Part shown: in pieces, positions 8,314 through 17,971 of the stretch | Numbering within the stretch: position 1 is the first letter of the stretch | How the letters are laid out: every line of letters begins with the position of its first letter | Assembly: GCF_008935075.1 (NCBI RefSeq) | Contig: NZ_CP044545.1 | Coordinates: forward strand, 2,073,501 to 2,137,500 | DNA: 64,000 nt | From: Pradoshia sp. D12 | GTDB lineage: Bacteria > Bacillota > Bacilli > Bacillales > Pradoshiaceae | Direction: 5' to 3' | Translations under genes and position numbers: made by a program | The notes under the pieces: model-generated | The model's database searches: none | Told to the model about the DNA's origin: nothing | Seen by the model: only the letters and a program-made list of their open reading frames with translations

Positions 8314-10578
8314 TTATTGGCAGCTTTCGCATTCTTCTATAACAGCGCTTGAAGTAGAACGTACATAGTATGTTGTTTTTAATCCGGTCTCCCATGCAAG
8401 CAGATGCAAGTCTAATAAATCACGTGCTTTAATATCATTACGGACATACAAATTAAACGAGATTCCTTGGTCGATATGTTTTTGACGACGTGCATTTTGG
8501 AGAATGCTCCATTTTTGGTCAATTAAATAAACGGATTTATAATACCACATTGTCTCCAGATTCAAGTCAGGTGCAGTCACTGGAATACGGTAATTCTTCT
8601 TCTCTTCGGAATATTCCCTTCTGAAAATTGGATCAATTCCGGATGTAGAACCGGCAATAATCGCAGTTGAAGAATTTGGTGCTACGGCCATAAGATAGCC
8701 ATTTCGAATTCCGGATGTATGCACTCTATTTTTCAATTGACTCCAAGCATCTGAATCATAGCCTCTTTGGTCAAAATAAGATCCGGTCTCCCAATCAGAT
8801 CCTTCAAAAAATGGGTAAGCACCTTTTTCACCAGCTAAATCCACACTTGATTTAATCGTTAAATAAGCGATTTTTTCGTATAATCGGTCACAGTATTCAA
8901 CGGCTTTCTCTGATTCCCAGGCAATGCCCTCAAGCGCTAATAAATGATGCCAGCCAAATGTCCCAAGTCCTATAGCACGATAATTTTTATTCGTTATATT
9001 TGCCTGAATGACCGGGATATTATTTAAATCAATGACATTATCAAGCATTCTCACCTGTATCTTAATTAAGCGTTCAAGGACATCTTCCTTTACAGCTTTG
9101 GCAAGGGAGATAGACGAAAGATTACATACAACAAAGTCACCCGGTGTTTTTTCAATAATAATTTTCCCATCCTCGGTTCTTTGTTCAATAACTTTGGTAG
9201 CACTTTGATTTTGCATAATTTCCGTACATAAATTACTGCAATATATCATTCCTTTATGGCGATTAGCATTAGAGCGGTTGACCGTATCCCGATAAAACAT
9301 ATAAGGTGTTCCTGTTTCAAGCTGAGAAATCATGATCGCCTTAAACACTTCAATGGCAGGTATTTCTTTTTTGGAAAGCTGCGGATGATTGATACATTCA
9401 GTATATTTTTGTCTGAATTGGCCATCCCCTGCTTCTTCATCAAAATAATCTTCAAGAGAATATCCCATTACTTTTCTTACTTCATGCGGATCAAATAAAT
9501 ACCAGGTACCCCGCTCCTTGACCATTTCCATAAATAAATCCGGAATGCAAACACCAGTAAATAAATCATGCGTTCGAAAACGTTCATCCCCATTATTTAA
9601 ACGCGCTTCGAGGAAGGCAAATATATCCTTATGCCAAACATCCAGATAAACTGCAATGGCACCCTGTCTTTGGCCCAGTTGGTCCACACTGACGGCGGTA
9701 TTATTTAATTGCTTCATCCATGGTATAACTCCTGAGGAAACACCCTTAAATCCTTTAATATCACTGCCTCGCGCTCTAATTTTCCCTAAATAAACACCTA
9801 TTCCTCCGCCATTTTTAGATAGATTGGCAATATCGGTGTTTGAATCATAGATACCTTGCAAACTATCATCAACAGTATCGATAAAACAACTGGATAATTG
9901 GCCATAGCTTTTCCCAGCATTAGCAAGCGTAGGAGTTGCCACCGTCATATATAGATTGGATAAGGCCCAATATGCTTCTCTTATTAATTTGATTCGCTGT
10001 TCTTTAGGCTCATTCATCATTAATGTCATGGCAATAATCATAAACCGTTCCTGAGGAAGTTCATATAAGCTTCCATGATGAGATTTGGCTAAATAGCGAT
10101 CTGCCAGCGTCCGAATGCCAATATACGTAAACAACTGATCTTTTGATGAATCGATGACTGCTTCGAGTTCATTGATTTCGTCTTCCGTATATTCATTTAA
10201 CAATGCTGGATTATAAATCCCCATATCAGTCAATAGTTCAACAAGCTGATGAAAGCTCCCATATTTGTGTGTTAAATCATATCCCCGGCTTTTTGAAGCT
10301 TTATCATATAACTGGTCTAAATAAATAGTTGCCGCCACAAATGTCCAATCAGGCTCATCAGCAGAGATACGCTCTACGGCGCTTAGTACCAGTAAATTCA
10401 CCAACTCTTTCTTGCTATAGTCAGACTTATACTCAAGTGCTGTCTTGATTTTTTCTAAGTATTCCTCTGCTGAATAAATAGATGTATAGGAACTAACACA
10501 TTCCTTTATGTATGTTTCTATGCTTTTTAAATTTATGACTTCCAGACTTGCATAGTTTGATTCGTAAGATACTGCCAT
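8314..10578 (-). CDS. nrdA: Ribonucleoside-diphosphate reductase, large (catalytic) subunit
   Basis: This is the catalytic alpha subunit of class I ribonucleotide reductase, 754 residues. The longer frame begins 72 bases upstream, but AAGGGGG directly precedes the ATG of MAVSYESNYAS, so I start there. Active-site features are the redox Cys in QLSSCFIDTVDDSL near residue 230 with NGGGIGVYLGKIR after it, the thiyl and acid pair region NLCTEIMQ, the second redox Cys in VCNLSSISLAK, and the C-terminal shuttle pair CESCQ. The usual N-terminal ATP-cone signature is not evident, so overall-activity control by dATP may be absent or altered. Expression is predicted to be shut off by cobalamin through the riboswitch upstream. 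Confidence 0.93.
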   Translation of the reverse strand: MAVSYESNYASLEVINLKSIETYIKECVSSYTSIYSAEEYLEKIKTALEYKSDYSKKELVNLLVLSAVERISADEPDWTFVAATIYLDQLYDKASKSRGYDLTHKYGSFHQLVELLTDMGIYNPALLNEYTEDEINELEAVIDSSKDQLFTYIGIRTLADRYLAKSHHGSLYELPQERFMIIAMTLMMNEPKEQRIKLIREAYWALSNLYMTVATPTLANAGKSYGQLSSCFIDTVDDSLQGIYDSNTDIANLSKNGGGIGVYLGKIRARGSDIKGFKGVSSGVIPWMKQLNNTAVSVDQLGQRQGAIAVYLDVWHKDIFAFLEARLNNGDERFRTHDLFTGVCIPDLFMEMVKERGTWYLFDPHEVRKVMGYSLEDYFDEEAGDGQFRQKYTECINHPQLSKKEIPAIEVFKAIMISQLETGTPYMFYRDTVNRSNANRHKGMIYCSNLCTEIMQNQSATKVIEQRTEDGKIIIEKTPGDFVVCNLSSISLAKAVKEDVLERLIKIQVRMLDNVIDLNNIPVIQANITNKNYRAIGLGTFGWHHLLALEGIAWESEKAVEYCDRLYEKIAYLTIKSSVDLAGEKGAYPFFEGSDWETGSYFDQRGYDSDAWSQLKNRVHTSGIRNGYLMAVAPNSSTAIIAGSTSGIDPIFRREYSEEKKNYRIPVTAPDLNLETMWYYKSVYLIDQKWSILQNARRQKHIDQGISFNLYVRNDIKARDLLDLHLLAWETGLKTTYYVRSTSSAVIEECESCQ

Positions 10579-10637
10579 ACTAATTTCCCCCTTATTGTTT
10601 GCCGATAAATCGATTAAAAACGTCTGTTCCCTCCACG

Positions 10638-10671
10638 CAAAAAATCCCATTGCCTAAAAATAAGCAATGGG
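10638..10671 (-). terminator. Riboswitch expression-platform terminator
   Basis: CCCATTGC and GCAATGGG form a perfect eight-base stem, followed on the minus strand by ATTTTTT. It sits between the cobalamin aptamer and the nrdA start, where a ligand-controlled terminator belongs. Confidence 0.88.
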
Positions 10672-10724
10672 AAAAGAAATAATAACAAGATTGAACTGTT
10701 CAATATTGCTATTTCATCCGTTCC

Positions 10725-10925
10725 ACCCTCATTGCTCCCGATAAAGGCAAACCAGTGAAAAAGGCAGGTCTCCTGACTCATGCTTCGCTTTACTCTAAGT
10801 CCTTCCCATAGATTTCTCTACAGTGGTTTACTTATTTCATCAGCATTTACAGTTGCGGGTACAGTTCCGGATTTTAACCGGATTCCCTATTAAGTCGTAA
10901 TACGACACCTTAAACACGTTAAAAT
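10725..10925 (-). promoter_or_regulatory. Cobalamin (B12) riboswitch controlling nrdAB
   Basis: Read on the minus strand, the leader shows the ordered cobalamin-aptamer landmarks. These are AAGGTGTC near the 5' end, AGGGAATCCGGT...CCGGAACTG, CCCGCAACTGT, and the B12 box GTCAGGAGACCTGCC at about 10762-10778. The aptamer ends about 90 bases before the terminator at 10638-10671. Bound adenosylcobalamin should favour termination. Placing it before a B12-independent reductase predicts that a B12-dependent class II reductase (NrdJ) exists elsewhere in the genome. Confidence 0.95.
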
Positions 10926-10931
10926 CAATAT

Positions 10932-10960
10932 ATAGTATTTTAGATATAAAATAATAACAA
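10932..10960 (-). promoter_or_regulatory. Sigma-A promoter for the riboswitch-nrdAB transcript
   Basis: On the minus strand, TTGTTA and TACTAT are separated by 17 bases, and the aptamer begins right after. Confidence 0.55.
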
Positions 10961-11013
10961 CATATAGAATTATAAATCTTATATGTGAAAATAGCAACTA
11001 AAATTCCGACAAT

Positions 11014-13254
11014 TTATTTAGGCAATTGCTGGAGAAATTGATTGATAAATGCTTCGGATTCCAATCGAATTCCAATGTATGGCGGATGAACACGTTTATT
11101 GGCTTCAAGAGGAACCCCCAACCACAATACTTTTTGGTCAAGGATGACAAATGTGAAGCTTGGCCCATTCTGAAGATGGATATCCGGATCCAAATAGGAA
11201 TGGGAATCTGGAGAATACATCATCAGTCTTGTTCTTGAGTTCCTCGTCTTCACTCTTTGAACAAAATCCGATGATAACACACTGGAATTTGGCAAGGAAA
11301 GGATAATGGAAGATTGGGCTTTTTTTAAATCCTGATAGAACCCTTCCAAATTTCTTGCATAAATCCATTGTAATTTTGGATGATGGTTGGCAATCCATTT
11401 GCCTATTTGATCCATATTGACCATTTGATTCCGTTTCATTTGATATTGAACGAGCTGATGAAGAGTTTTTGTATGCGAAACTTTTGATTCTATAAACTCC
11501 ACATCGCTGACATGAATCAGTTTCCCTTTTGTTCTGGTAATTGCAACATTTAACAGCCGTTCACTTTCCCTGCCCGTTAAAAGCATCCCTGCCCGATTTT
11601 GCGGATAACTATCTACACTATCAAATACCATTACTTCCCGTTCACTTCCCTGGAAACGATGGACAGTGGCAGCCAATATATCATGCAGGCCGTTCTCTTC
11701 CTCATATAGATCTTTAATTAATGTTTCCATCAATTGTGCCTGCGCACGATAAGGGGTTGCATAACCGATTGATTTACTCCCATTGCTGTAGGCTTCATGA
11801 ATAACCTGAAAGGATAACAATAGATTCATCAAATTCATTCTAGAACCAGAGGAAGTGCCCGTAAAGCAGTGTTCCCCTGTGAAGCTCGTATTTAACAGTA
11901 CGGAAGCACGATCTACAAAAGGTGTCTTTGAAACGATATCTTTTTTATTTATATGAACACTTGGATGATCGCCAACCAGTGAATTATAAACATATTGGTT
12001 CGTAAAAGCGGAGATATCCGGATGCATTCTCCTCTGTTCCTTTAATAAAAACAAATGAGTATGAAGTTTTCCCCCACGTGCAATATCAGCAACACCGGTA
12101 CGATGGAAGATGTCCTCCTTCAGCCAGCGGTCTACAAGCTCTCCCCTCGAAACCGCAATAGGAGGTAATTGCTTAAAATCCCCACAAATAATACAACGCT
12201 TGGCAAGTGCGCCGGCAAAGGCAATTTGCGGGATAAAGGCCATACTGGCTTCATCAATGATAACTAGATCATACTCTTGTTCAAAAATACTCGGGTCCAT
12301 TGCTGCTTTCGCCAAGGTAGTCCCAACAATGAAGGCATTTTTGACTAAATGAATTTCTTTTTGCCTTATTTTCTCTAAGATTCTGCCCAGTTTTTTTTCA
12401 AGGTCAAGAAGCTGCTCCGAGTCACGTACGCTAAAAGACAGAGACAGATCTTTTTTTAGCAGTTTCTTTTCTTCATTAATCGAATCCCTTTCCTTCACTA
12501 AATGTCCATCATGACTTTCCAATAATTTAGCCGGCAATATATCCCCATGCATCAGAAGACCCTCACCAGTTTGAGAGCCGTAACGTAAAATATCTCCTTC
12601 ATGAAAACGATCCGCTCGTTTAACAAATGCCGTAATTTCGGCAAGCAGGACATCCACAGCCTGATTACTGTGAGAGAGAACTAATATACGTTTCTTTTTA
12701 AAATATTTATTGGCTGCCGTTCGTGCTAAAGTATACGTTTTTCCTGTACCAGGCGGTCCCCAAACATATGTGACCGGGTTATATTTTGATCTGGCATATA
12801 ATTCGCGTACCGCGCTTTTACTTGTTTTGTCCGTTCGTTTATCAGGCATGGAAGGCTCCATGATCCGTTTAACCCGACTTCTTTTCCGCTTACTTTTCCT
12901 GATATCATCCAGTCTTTCAATCAGCTGATCTAAAAGTTCCCATGGGTCATGATAAATCGTAGCCTCTTCAATCAATTCACCTATTGATTGTTCAAGAGAC
13001 AGAAGCAAACTATTGCCCTCAGAGGATAGGATTCTGGCATCAAACCGACTCCCGCCCCATTCCAGCTTAGCAATCGTTCCAACAGGTATACGCAAAATAC
13101 TGGATGACTCAAAATAGTACGTAAAAGAATCACCTGACATAATCTTATTGCCATTCATCAGGTGATAGCGGGTACTTCCATATTTTTTTAAATACTGAAT
13201 CTCTTCTTCAAGTGCTTCCTGCCATTCTTCAATATACTCTTGTGTTGAATTCAT
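11014..13254 (-). CDS. Superfamily 1 DNA/RNA helicase, UPF1/DNA2-like
   Basis: This 746-residue SF1B-type ATPase has Walker A in VWGPPGTGKTYTLAR near residue 167. Motif Ia is VLSHSNQAVDVLL, Walker B/motif II is DLVIIDEASMAF, motif III is CGDFKQLPPI, motif V is TVHRFQGSEREVMVFDSV, and motif VI is LLNVAITRTKGKL. The N-terminal 130 residues form a beta-rich accessory region. The C-terminal 150 residues (SIILSLPNSSVLSSDF onward) look like the PLD-like tail seen in related bacterial helicases, though the catalytic HKD motif is not obvious. The likely role is nucleic-acid unwinding in repair or RNA metabolism. GAGGGG precedes the ATG. The gene stands alone, just upstream of the nrd promoter and on the same strand. 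Confidence 0.85.
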   Translation of the reverse strand: MNSTQEYIEEWQEALEEEIQYLKKYGSTRYHLMNGNKIMSGDSFTYYFESSSILRIPVGTIAKLEWGGSRFDARILSSEGNSLLLSLEQSIGELIEEATIYHDPWELLDQLIERLDDIRKSKRKRSRVKRIMEPSMPDKRTDKTSKSAVRELYARSKYNPVTYVWGPPGTGKTYTLARTAANKYFKKKRILVLSHSNQAVDVLLAEITAFVKRADRFHEGDILRYGSQTGEGLLMHGDILPAKLLESHDGHLVKERDSINEEKKLLKKDLSLSFSVRDSEQLLDLEKKLGRILEKIRQKEIHLVKNAFIVGTTLAKAAMDPSIFEQEYDLVIIDEASMAFIPQIAFAGALAKRCIICGDFKQLPPIAVSRGELVDRWLKEDIFHRTGVADIARGGKLHTHLFLLKEQRRMHPDISAFTNQYVYNSLVGDHPSVHINKKDIVSKTPFVDRASVLLNTSFTGEHCFTGTSSGSRMNLMNLLLSFQVIHEAYSNGSKSIGYATPYRAQAQLMETLIKDLYEEENGLHDILAATVHRFQGSEREVMVFDSVDSYPQNRAGMLLTGRESERLLNVAITRTKGKLIHVSDVEFIESKVSHTKTLHQLVQYQMKRNQMVNMDQIGKWIANHHPKLQWIYARNLEGFYQDLKKAQSSIILSLPNSSVLSSDFVQRVKTRNSRTRLMMYSPDSHSYLDPDIHLQNGPSFTFVILDQKVLWLGVPLEANKRVHPPYIGIRLESEAFINQFLQQLPK

Positions 13255-13419
13255 TCTTTGTGCCCCTCAAATCATAAACCTAAATTATCTCTAATTTGAT
13301 AACTATACCATACAAACTAAAACTAGAATAGTCGATGGCACATACTCACCTAACCGAAACATGCATCCAGACACCGTATTGTTTCTCGTATTAAGGGGTG
13401 CACAGTTATGACATTTTGT

Positions 13420-13875
13420 TTATGATTTTTTTGTAAAGAGTTGCTTAAGTGATTCAAAAAAACCTGTCTTTTTTTCTGTCTCCTCAGTATTAGTTTCTTC
13501 CTGTGCCGGTTCTTCTAATGTAATGTTATCGTTATTAATTGCATGATCATAGGCCAATACCAAACCATTAGGTGAATTATAGTCTTTATTGGTCACGATT
13601 TTAAATTGAATCCCATGTTCATCTGCTGCTTTAACGAATTTCGATAGATGGGAATAATTAATGTGGCCATTTAAATAAAGCTTAGCGCCCTTATTTTTTT
13701 TCAATAGGTCAATAAATCCATGTGGGATTTGTTTTTGAAAAACCTGAGCCTGTGTTAATGCGACAACCACACGTTCACGTAAGCTCCCAAGAAATTCTTT
13801 CCGTTCAGCAGGCTTTATTTCTTTAACGCCATGTATCCCTTCCTGTAAGTAATCATCTACTGTTTTCTTATTCAT
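13420..13875 (-). CDS. yueI: YueI family protein (DUF1694)
   Basis: This 151-residue cytoplasmic protein matches the YueI/DUF1694 family. It has VDDYLQEGIHGVKEIKPAERKEFLGSLRERV near the N-terminus, then VALTQAQVF and the LYLNGHINYSHLSKFVKAAD alpha/beta segment. The C-terminal 35 residues are acidic and low in complexity (EEPAQEETNTEETEKK) before a basic end. The frame is open ten codons further upstream, but AAGGAGG lies directly before the ATG at 13875. Function is unknown. Confidence 0.85.
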   Translation of the reverse strand: MNKKTVDDYLQEGIHGVKEIKPAERKEFLGSLRERVVVALTQAQVFQKQIPHGFIDLLKKNKGAKLYLNGHINYSHLSKFVKAADEHGIQFKIVTNKDYNSPNGLVLAYDHAINNDNITLEEPAQEETNTEETEKKTGFFESLKQLFTKKS

Positions 13876-14254
13876 TTTATTTCCTCCTTGAATACTAATT
13901 AACATATGTAAATCGTTCTTAACTTGAGCTTATGTATTAGTTTGGTTAAATGCCTTCTCAACGATTCCCTATTCGGAAAACCTGATTATTATCTTTACTA
14001 TTTTTTGATTGATCTGCCTGCATTATGTATTTTAAAGCTCGCTATTTGTGTACCATTATTGATATGTCCAATCGACACTCTGGATATGAATATATAAAAA
14101 GGCACCTGTTAAAAACAGGTGCCTTGTTCGAAAAAATTGAGGCGAGTCACCACACTCCACATAGTGTGTACCATAAGGTATGTGCTCGACTTACACAATT
14201 CAGCTCATCGCATATATTAATATAACATCATGCCAGAAATTTTGCAAGTAAAAT
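13876..14254. other. Intergenic stretch holding the ppaC terminator
   Basis: The only firm element is a strong minus-strand terminator at 14094-14123: GGCACCTGTT pairs with AACAGGTGCC and is followed by U5. It lies 130 bases past the ppaC stop. Between the two is a GC-richer patch (14140-14190) with imperfect inverted repeats. No gene is supported. Confidence 0.7.
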
Positions 14255-15181
14255 TTACGATAATGCTTCTGTTAATGCTGGAACTACCTGTTTCTTACGG
14301 GAAACAACCCCTTTTAGAACAGCTGTATTATTTACCAATGTTACATGGAAAGCTTTTTCAACAGCTGCAGCTTTATCACCAATAGCAAGGGCAACAGAAT
14401 CATTTGTTAGGATATCTGTTACAACTAATAGAAATAAATCCAGACCCTTTTCATTAATAGCTGCCTGCATAGCTGCTTCGAGTTCAGCTTGCTTCGCCAT
14501 TACATCGTTTGTATCAACTGCATTCACTTGTGCAATTTCCACTTTTGATGTGCCCATGGAGAACTCTTTAGCATCCAAAGAAATTAATTCTGCAATAGTT
14601 TTCTTGCTTAAATCTGCTCCAGCTTTTAACATTTCCAATCCGTATTCTTCTGCATTAACACCAGCTATTTCAGCCAATTCTTTTGCAGCAGCAACATCTT
14701 GCTCCGTGCAAGTTGGAGATTTAAATAATAAAGAATCAGAAATAATAGCGGATAACATTAAGCCAGCTACTTCTTTTTTGATTTGAATTCCGTTTTCTTT
14801 GTATAGCTTATTTAAAATGGTTGCTGTACATCCAACCGGCTCAGCACGGTAATACAATGGATCAGCTGTTTCGAAATTTGCAATACGGTGGTGATCAATA
14901 ACCTCTAATACTCGAACCTGATCGATATCATCCGCACTTTGCTGTCTTTCATTGTGGTCTACAAGAATAACTTCCTGTGTTTCTTCCGCAACCTTCTCAA
15001 CCAAACGGGGAGCTGCCACTTTAAATGTATCAAGTGCATATTGTGTTTCACCATTAATCGCACCAAGTCGAATCGGTTCTGCTTCAACACCCAACTCTTT
15101 TTTTAATTCAGCATAAGCGATTGCTGAACAAATTGTGTCAGTATCTGGATTTTTATGTCCAAAAATCAATACTTTACTCAT
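14255..15181 (-). CDS. ppaC: Manganese-dependent inorganic pyrophosphatase (family II)
   Basis: This 308-residue DHH-family enzyme hydrolyses pyrophosphate to phosphate and pulls biosynthetic reactions forward. Metal-site motifs are [18 protein letters not shown] near the start, VDHNE near residue 76 and the DHH core [10 protein letters not shown] near residue 98. The C-terminal DHHA2-type domain ends with [13 protein letters not shown], whose SRKKQ binds substrate. Length and motifs match B. subtilis PpaC. The ATG follows AAGGGAG. The gene is monocistronic. Confidence 0.95.
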   Translation of the reverse strand: MSKVLIFGHKNPDTDTICSAIAYAELKKELGVEAEPIRLGAINGETQYALDTFKVAAPRLVEKVAEETQEVILVDHNERQQSADDIDQVRVLEVIDHHRIANFETADPLYYRAEPVGCTATILNKLYKENGIQIKKEVAGLMLSAIISDSLLFKSPTCTEQDVAAAKELAEIAGVNAEEYGLEMLKAGADLSKKTIAELISLDAKEFSMGTSKVEIAQVNAVDTNDVMAKQAELEAAMQAAINEKGLDLFLLVVTDILTNDSVALAIGDKAAAVEKAFHVTLVNNTAVLKGVVSRKKQVVPALTEALS

Positions 15182-15271
15182 TTACAAAAACTCCCTTAAT
15201 ATAATATGTACTCCATTTACCAGCGCAAATGGAAACTTCTTCGACCATTATACCTGAATGCACAAAAATTT

Positions 15272-17440
15272 TTAAGTTTTTGGAGCAATTTCATTTGAAA
15301 ACAGGAAATTAATTTTACCGTCCTTCCATTCAATCGCCGCGTCAAATGATTTTTCTCCTTTTTTAAACCCTTTTATGACATTGGTTTTCCCATCTTTTAA
15401 TAATTTCTGCATATTGGTTTGGGAAATCTTTTTTCCAAGGATTTTTTTCGAAAATGTAAATTTACACTGGTTTTGCTTATAATTCGCACATCCATAAAAT
15501 TCACCCTTATCGACTATATCCCCTTTACACAGCGGACAGGCGCCTACCTTTTTCCCTGTTGTAAACTTAGAAGAGGTACGTTCAATCGTTTCAACCTTTA
15601 ATCCTGTAAAATCCCAGGTTTCAAAGCCTTTTACAGCATCCTCAATAATCTTCCCCGTTAATTTCTTTGTCTGCTCCATAAATTGAGCAGCTGATGCTTT
15701 CCCTTGCCCGATTTCGGCCAAGCGCTGCTCCCATTTAGCTGTCATTTCAGGTGAAGCCAATATCTCGTCGCCTATCGCTCTGATCAACACTTTCGCTTTA
15801 TCAGTCGCAAATACTTGATTCTTTTTAACATCTATATATTTTCTATCCTTCAGCATCGTAATAATTCCCGCTCTTGTTGCTTCCGTTCCCAGTCCTTCTG
15901 ATTTCATTAGCACTTTTTCGAGTTCTTCATTATCAAGATGCTTACCGGCCGTTTTCATTAACGTAATTAATTGTCCCTCGGTATATCGTTTAGGCGGTTG
16001 CGTTTTTCCTTCTTTTACTTTAACGCTTTTCACTTTACCTTCATCATCTTTTTGGACATTCGGAAGGATGGTATCTTCATCCTTTTCTTGCTGGAAAATA
16101 ATTTGTCGCCAGCCTTCTCGTATTTGCTGCTTTCCTTTTGAAATGAACTCTGCTCTTCCATCAACTAATGTTATGAGGGTTGTATAGTCAAATATGGCTG
16201 ATTCATAGTGAGCAGCAATCAAACGACGCACAATTAAATCATAGATATTCCTTTCTTCTCCTGAAAGCTTGGCTGGATTCGTCACCTGTTCAGTAGGAAT
16301 AATCGCATAGTGATCCGATACTTTCTTTTCATTAACAAACCTAGAGTTATTGATAATGGATTCGTTTGGAACGGGTATGAATGATTTATATTCCTCGAAC
16401 TGAGCAAGTTTCGATAGGATCTCCGGGAATGTTTCCGCCTCTCCTTTAGTCACGTAGTTTGAATCACTCCGCGGATAAGAGACAATTCCCTTTTGATACA
16501 GTTTTTGCGTGATATCCAGCGTTTGTTTTGGTGAGTACTTATACATTTTATTGGCGGTTGCCTGTAAGGCCGATAAATTAAATAATAAGGGCGGCTGGAA
16601 TTCTTTACGCTCCGTCTTCATTTCTATAATTTTCGCATCTTTATTTTTACAAAAAGCTGCAATATTTTGAGCCATCTCCTGCTTATCCAGTCTGGACTCC
16701 TGATCCTTTTCCCATTTTCCTTCATAAGTCTGCCCATTTATATCAAACGTAGCAATGACTTCCCAAAATGGCTTAGATTCAAATTTTTCAATCTCCAATT
16801 CCCGTTTCACTATTAAAGCTAGTGTAGGTGTCTGTACTCTTCCTGCAGAGAATACATCATTCATCCCTTTTTGTTTAAGCAGCAAGGAATAGGCTCTTGA
16901 TGCATTCATGCCAACAAGCCAATCTGCACACGATCTTGTATAGGCTTCATGATAGAGAGGTATGGTTTCCTGGCTGTCACGGAGGCTGTTAAATCCTTCT
17001 AATATGGATTTTTTCGTTAAAGAAGAGACCCATAAACGCTTCATCGGTTTACGAACGCCGCTCACCGCAATAATATTGCGTACGATTAATTCACCCTCCC
17101 TCCCAGCATCACCTGCATGAATAATTGATTCGACATCTGGTCGCTTCAATAATTGCTTGATAATGTTAAATTGCTTCGTTTTTGATTTTGTTACTTCATA
17201 TGTAAATTTATCAGGGATTATTGGCAATGTGGCAATAGCCCATCTTTTCCACTCCGGTTTATATTTCTCCGGTGAGGATAATTCGGTTAAATGTCCGATG
17301 GCCCATGAACATAATGCCCCTTCCGGAAATACTTCATTAGGAGCAATCTCTAAATACCCGTCCCTTTTTTTGAAAGAGAATGGAGATGCCAGTGTAACTC
17401 CTTGATCCGGTTTCTCCGCAATAATCAATGGGATTCCCAT
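15272..17440 (-). CDS. topB: DNA topoisomerase III (type IA)
   Basis: This 722-residue type IA topoisomerase cuts and reseals one strand to decatenate and relax DNA. The Toprim domain includes IIAEKPDQGVTLAS at the start and HAGDAGREGELIVR near residue 100. The active-site Tyr is in GIVSYPRSDSNYVT near residue 322. GRVQTPTLALIV and EGLGTEATRAGII are family blocks. A C-terminal zinc ribbon is seen as CPLCKGDIVDKGEFYGCANYKQNQC, followed by a repeat-like tail. It is probably a complete chromosomal TopB. The ATG is preceded by AAGGAG. Confidence 0.95.
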   Translation of the reverse strand: MGIPLIIAEKPDQGVTLASPFSFKKRDGYLEIAPNEVFPEGALCSWAIGHLTELSSPEKYKPEWKRWAIATLPIIPDKFTYEVTKSKTKQFNIIKQLLKRPDVESIIHAGDAGREGELIVRNIIAVSGVRKPMKRLWVSSLTKKSILEGFNSLRDSQETIPLYHEAYTRSCADWLVGMNASRAYSLLLKQKGMNDVFSAGRVQTPTLALIVKRELEIEKFESKPFWEVIATFDINGQTYEGKWEKDQESRLDKQEMAQNIAAFCKNKDAKIIEMKTERKEFQPPLLFNLSALQATANKMYKYSPKQTLDITQKLYQKGIVSYPRSDSNYVTKGEAETFPEILSKLAQFEEYKSFIPVPNESIINNSRFVNEKKVSDHYAIIPTEQVTNPAKLSGEERNIYDLIVRRLIAAHYESAIFDYTTLITLVDGRAEFISKGKQQIREGWRQIIFQQEKDEDTILPNVQKDDEGKVKSVKVKEGKTQPPKRYTEGQLITLMKTAGKHLDNEELEKVLMKSEGLGTEATRAGIITMLKDRKYIDVKKNQVFATDKAKVLIRAIGDEILASPEMTAKWEQRLAEIGQGKASAAQFMEQTKKLTGKIIEDAVKGFETWDFTGLKVETIERTSSKFTTGKKVGACPLCKGDIVDKGEFYGCANYKQNQCKFTFSKKILGKKISQTNMQKLLKDGKTNVIKGFKKGEKSFDAAIEWKDGKINFLFSNEIAPKT

Positions 17441-17749
17441 TTTCAGGTCAAACTCCTTCTATGAAAATTTGTTCATTACTTTAGCTTAAGAATCTAATTA
17501 AAAAAGTCCACTTGCTAATAGTATCATTTTTATTATTTTTTTAAAGATACTTCTATTTTACTACAAGGTTTCTGAAAAGTTTAAACTGGTAATTGATGGA
17601 TAACTTTAATTGATTAGAGTATATTTAAAAAGCATATATATCTTCGTAACTCATTTACTATTAACTTTTTACCGAAATTTAGGCTATTTTATAGATAAAA
17701 GTTTTGAGGACATTACTAATAGATCAGATTAAATAAAGGAGGTATTTGT
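17441..17749. other. 309-base intergenic between topB and a small plus-strand ORF
   Basis: AT-rich divergent intergenic region. It must hold the topB promoter and that of the plus-strand ORF at 17750. I see no confident promoter pair or repeat. Confidence 0.5.
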
Positions 17750-17893
17750 ATGGAGACTGAGCATCTTCCTCAAATAAAGAAGGCATTGCTTAACTCATGG
17801 TCTTTAAAATCAAGCTCTAAATGGTCTTCGGACACCAATGACTCTCAGTATAATTACTTAAAACAAGCAGTATTCCACTATTTAAATGCATAA
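17750..17893 (+). CDS. 47-residue protein, similar to the start of YunG-like proteins
   Basis: The 47-codon frame has an excellent AAAGGAGGT site eight bases before its ATG. Its first half, QIKKALLNSWSLKSSSKWSSD, resembles the N-terminal block of YunG-type proteins (I..AL..SWS..TSSKW..DNPA.GQC), which then continue for about 70 more residues. Here the resemblance stops after SSD, and the protein ends at YLKQAVFHYLNA. The stop is followed immediately by a terminator. It may be a truncated YunG relative or an independent small protein; the resemblance is from memory. Confidence 0.55.
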   Translation: METEHLPQIKKALLNSWSLKSSSKWSSDTNDSQYNYLKQAVFHYLNA

Positions 17894-17939
17894 AAAAGAG
17901 GCTCCGAAAAGTCTTACAAACGACTCAACGGACAGCCTC
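17892..17939. terminator. Terminator between the small ORF and the CNNM gene
   Basis: GAGGCT(CCG) and (CGG)ACAGCCTC pair, with an inner AGTC/GACT arm. The minus-strand transcript then runs into U6. It ends the CNNM operon and perhaps also the plus-strand ORF. Confidence 0.75.
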
Positions 17940-17971
17940 CTCCTTCTACATACTATTGAACGAACTTGCCA

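Noticed and set aside
11138-11398. 86-codon minus-strand frame inside the helicase gene
   Set aside because: An alternative frame of a gene with clear SF1 motifs; no independent start signal.
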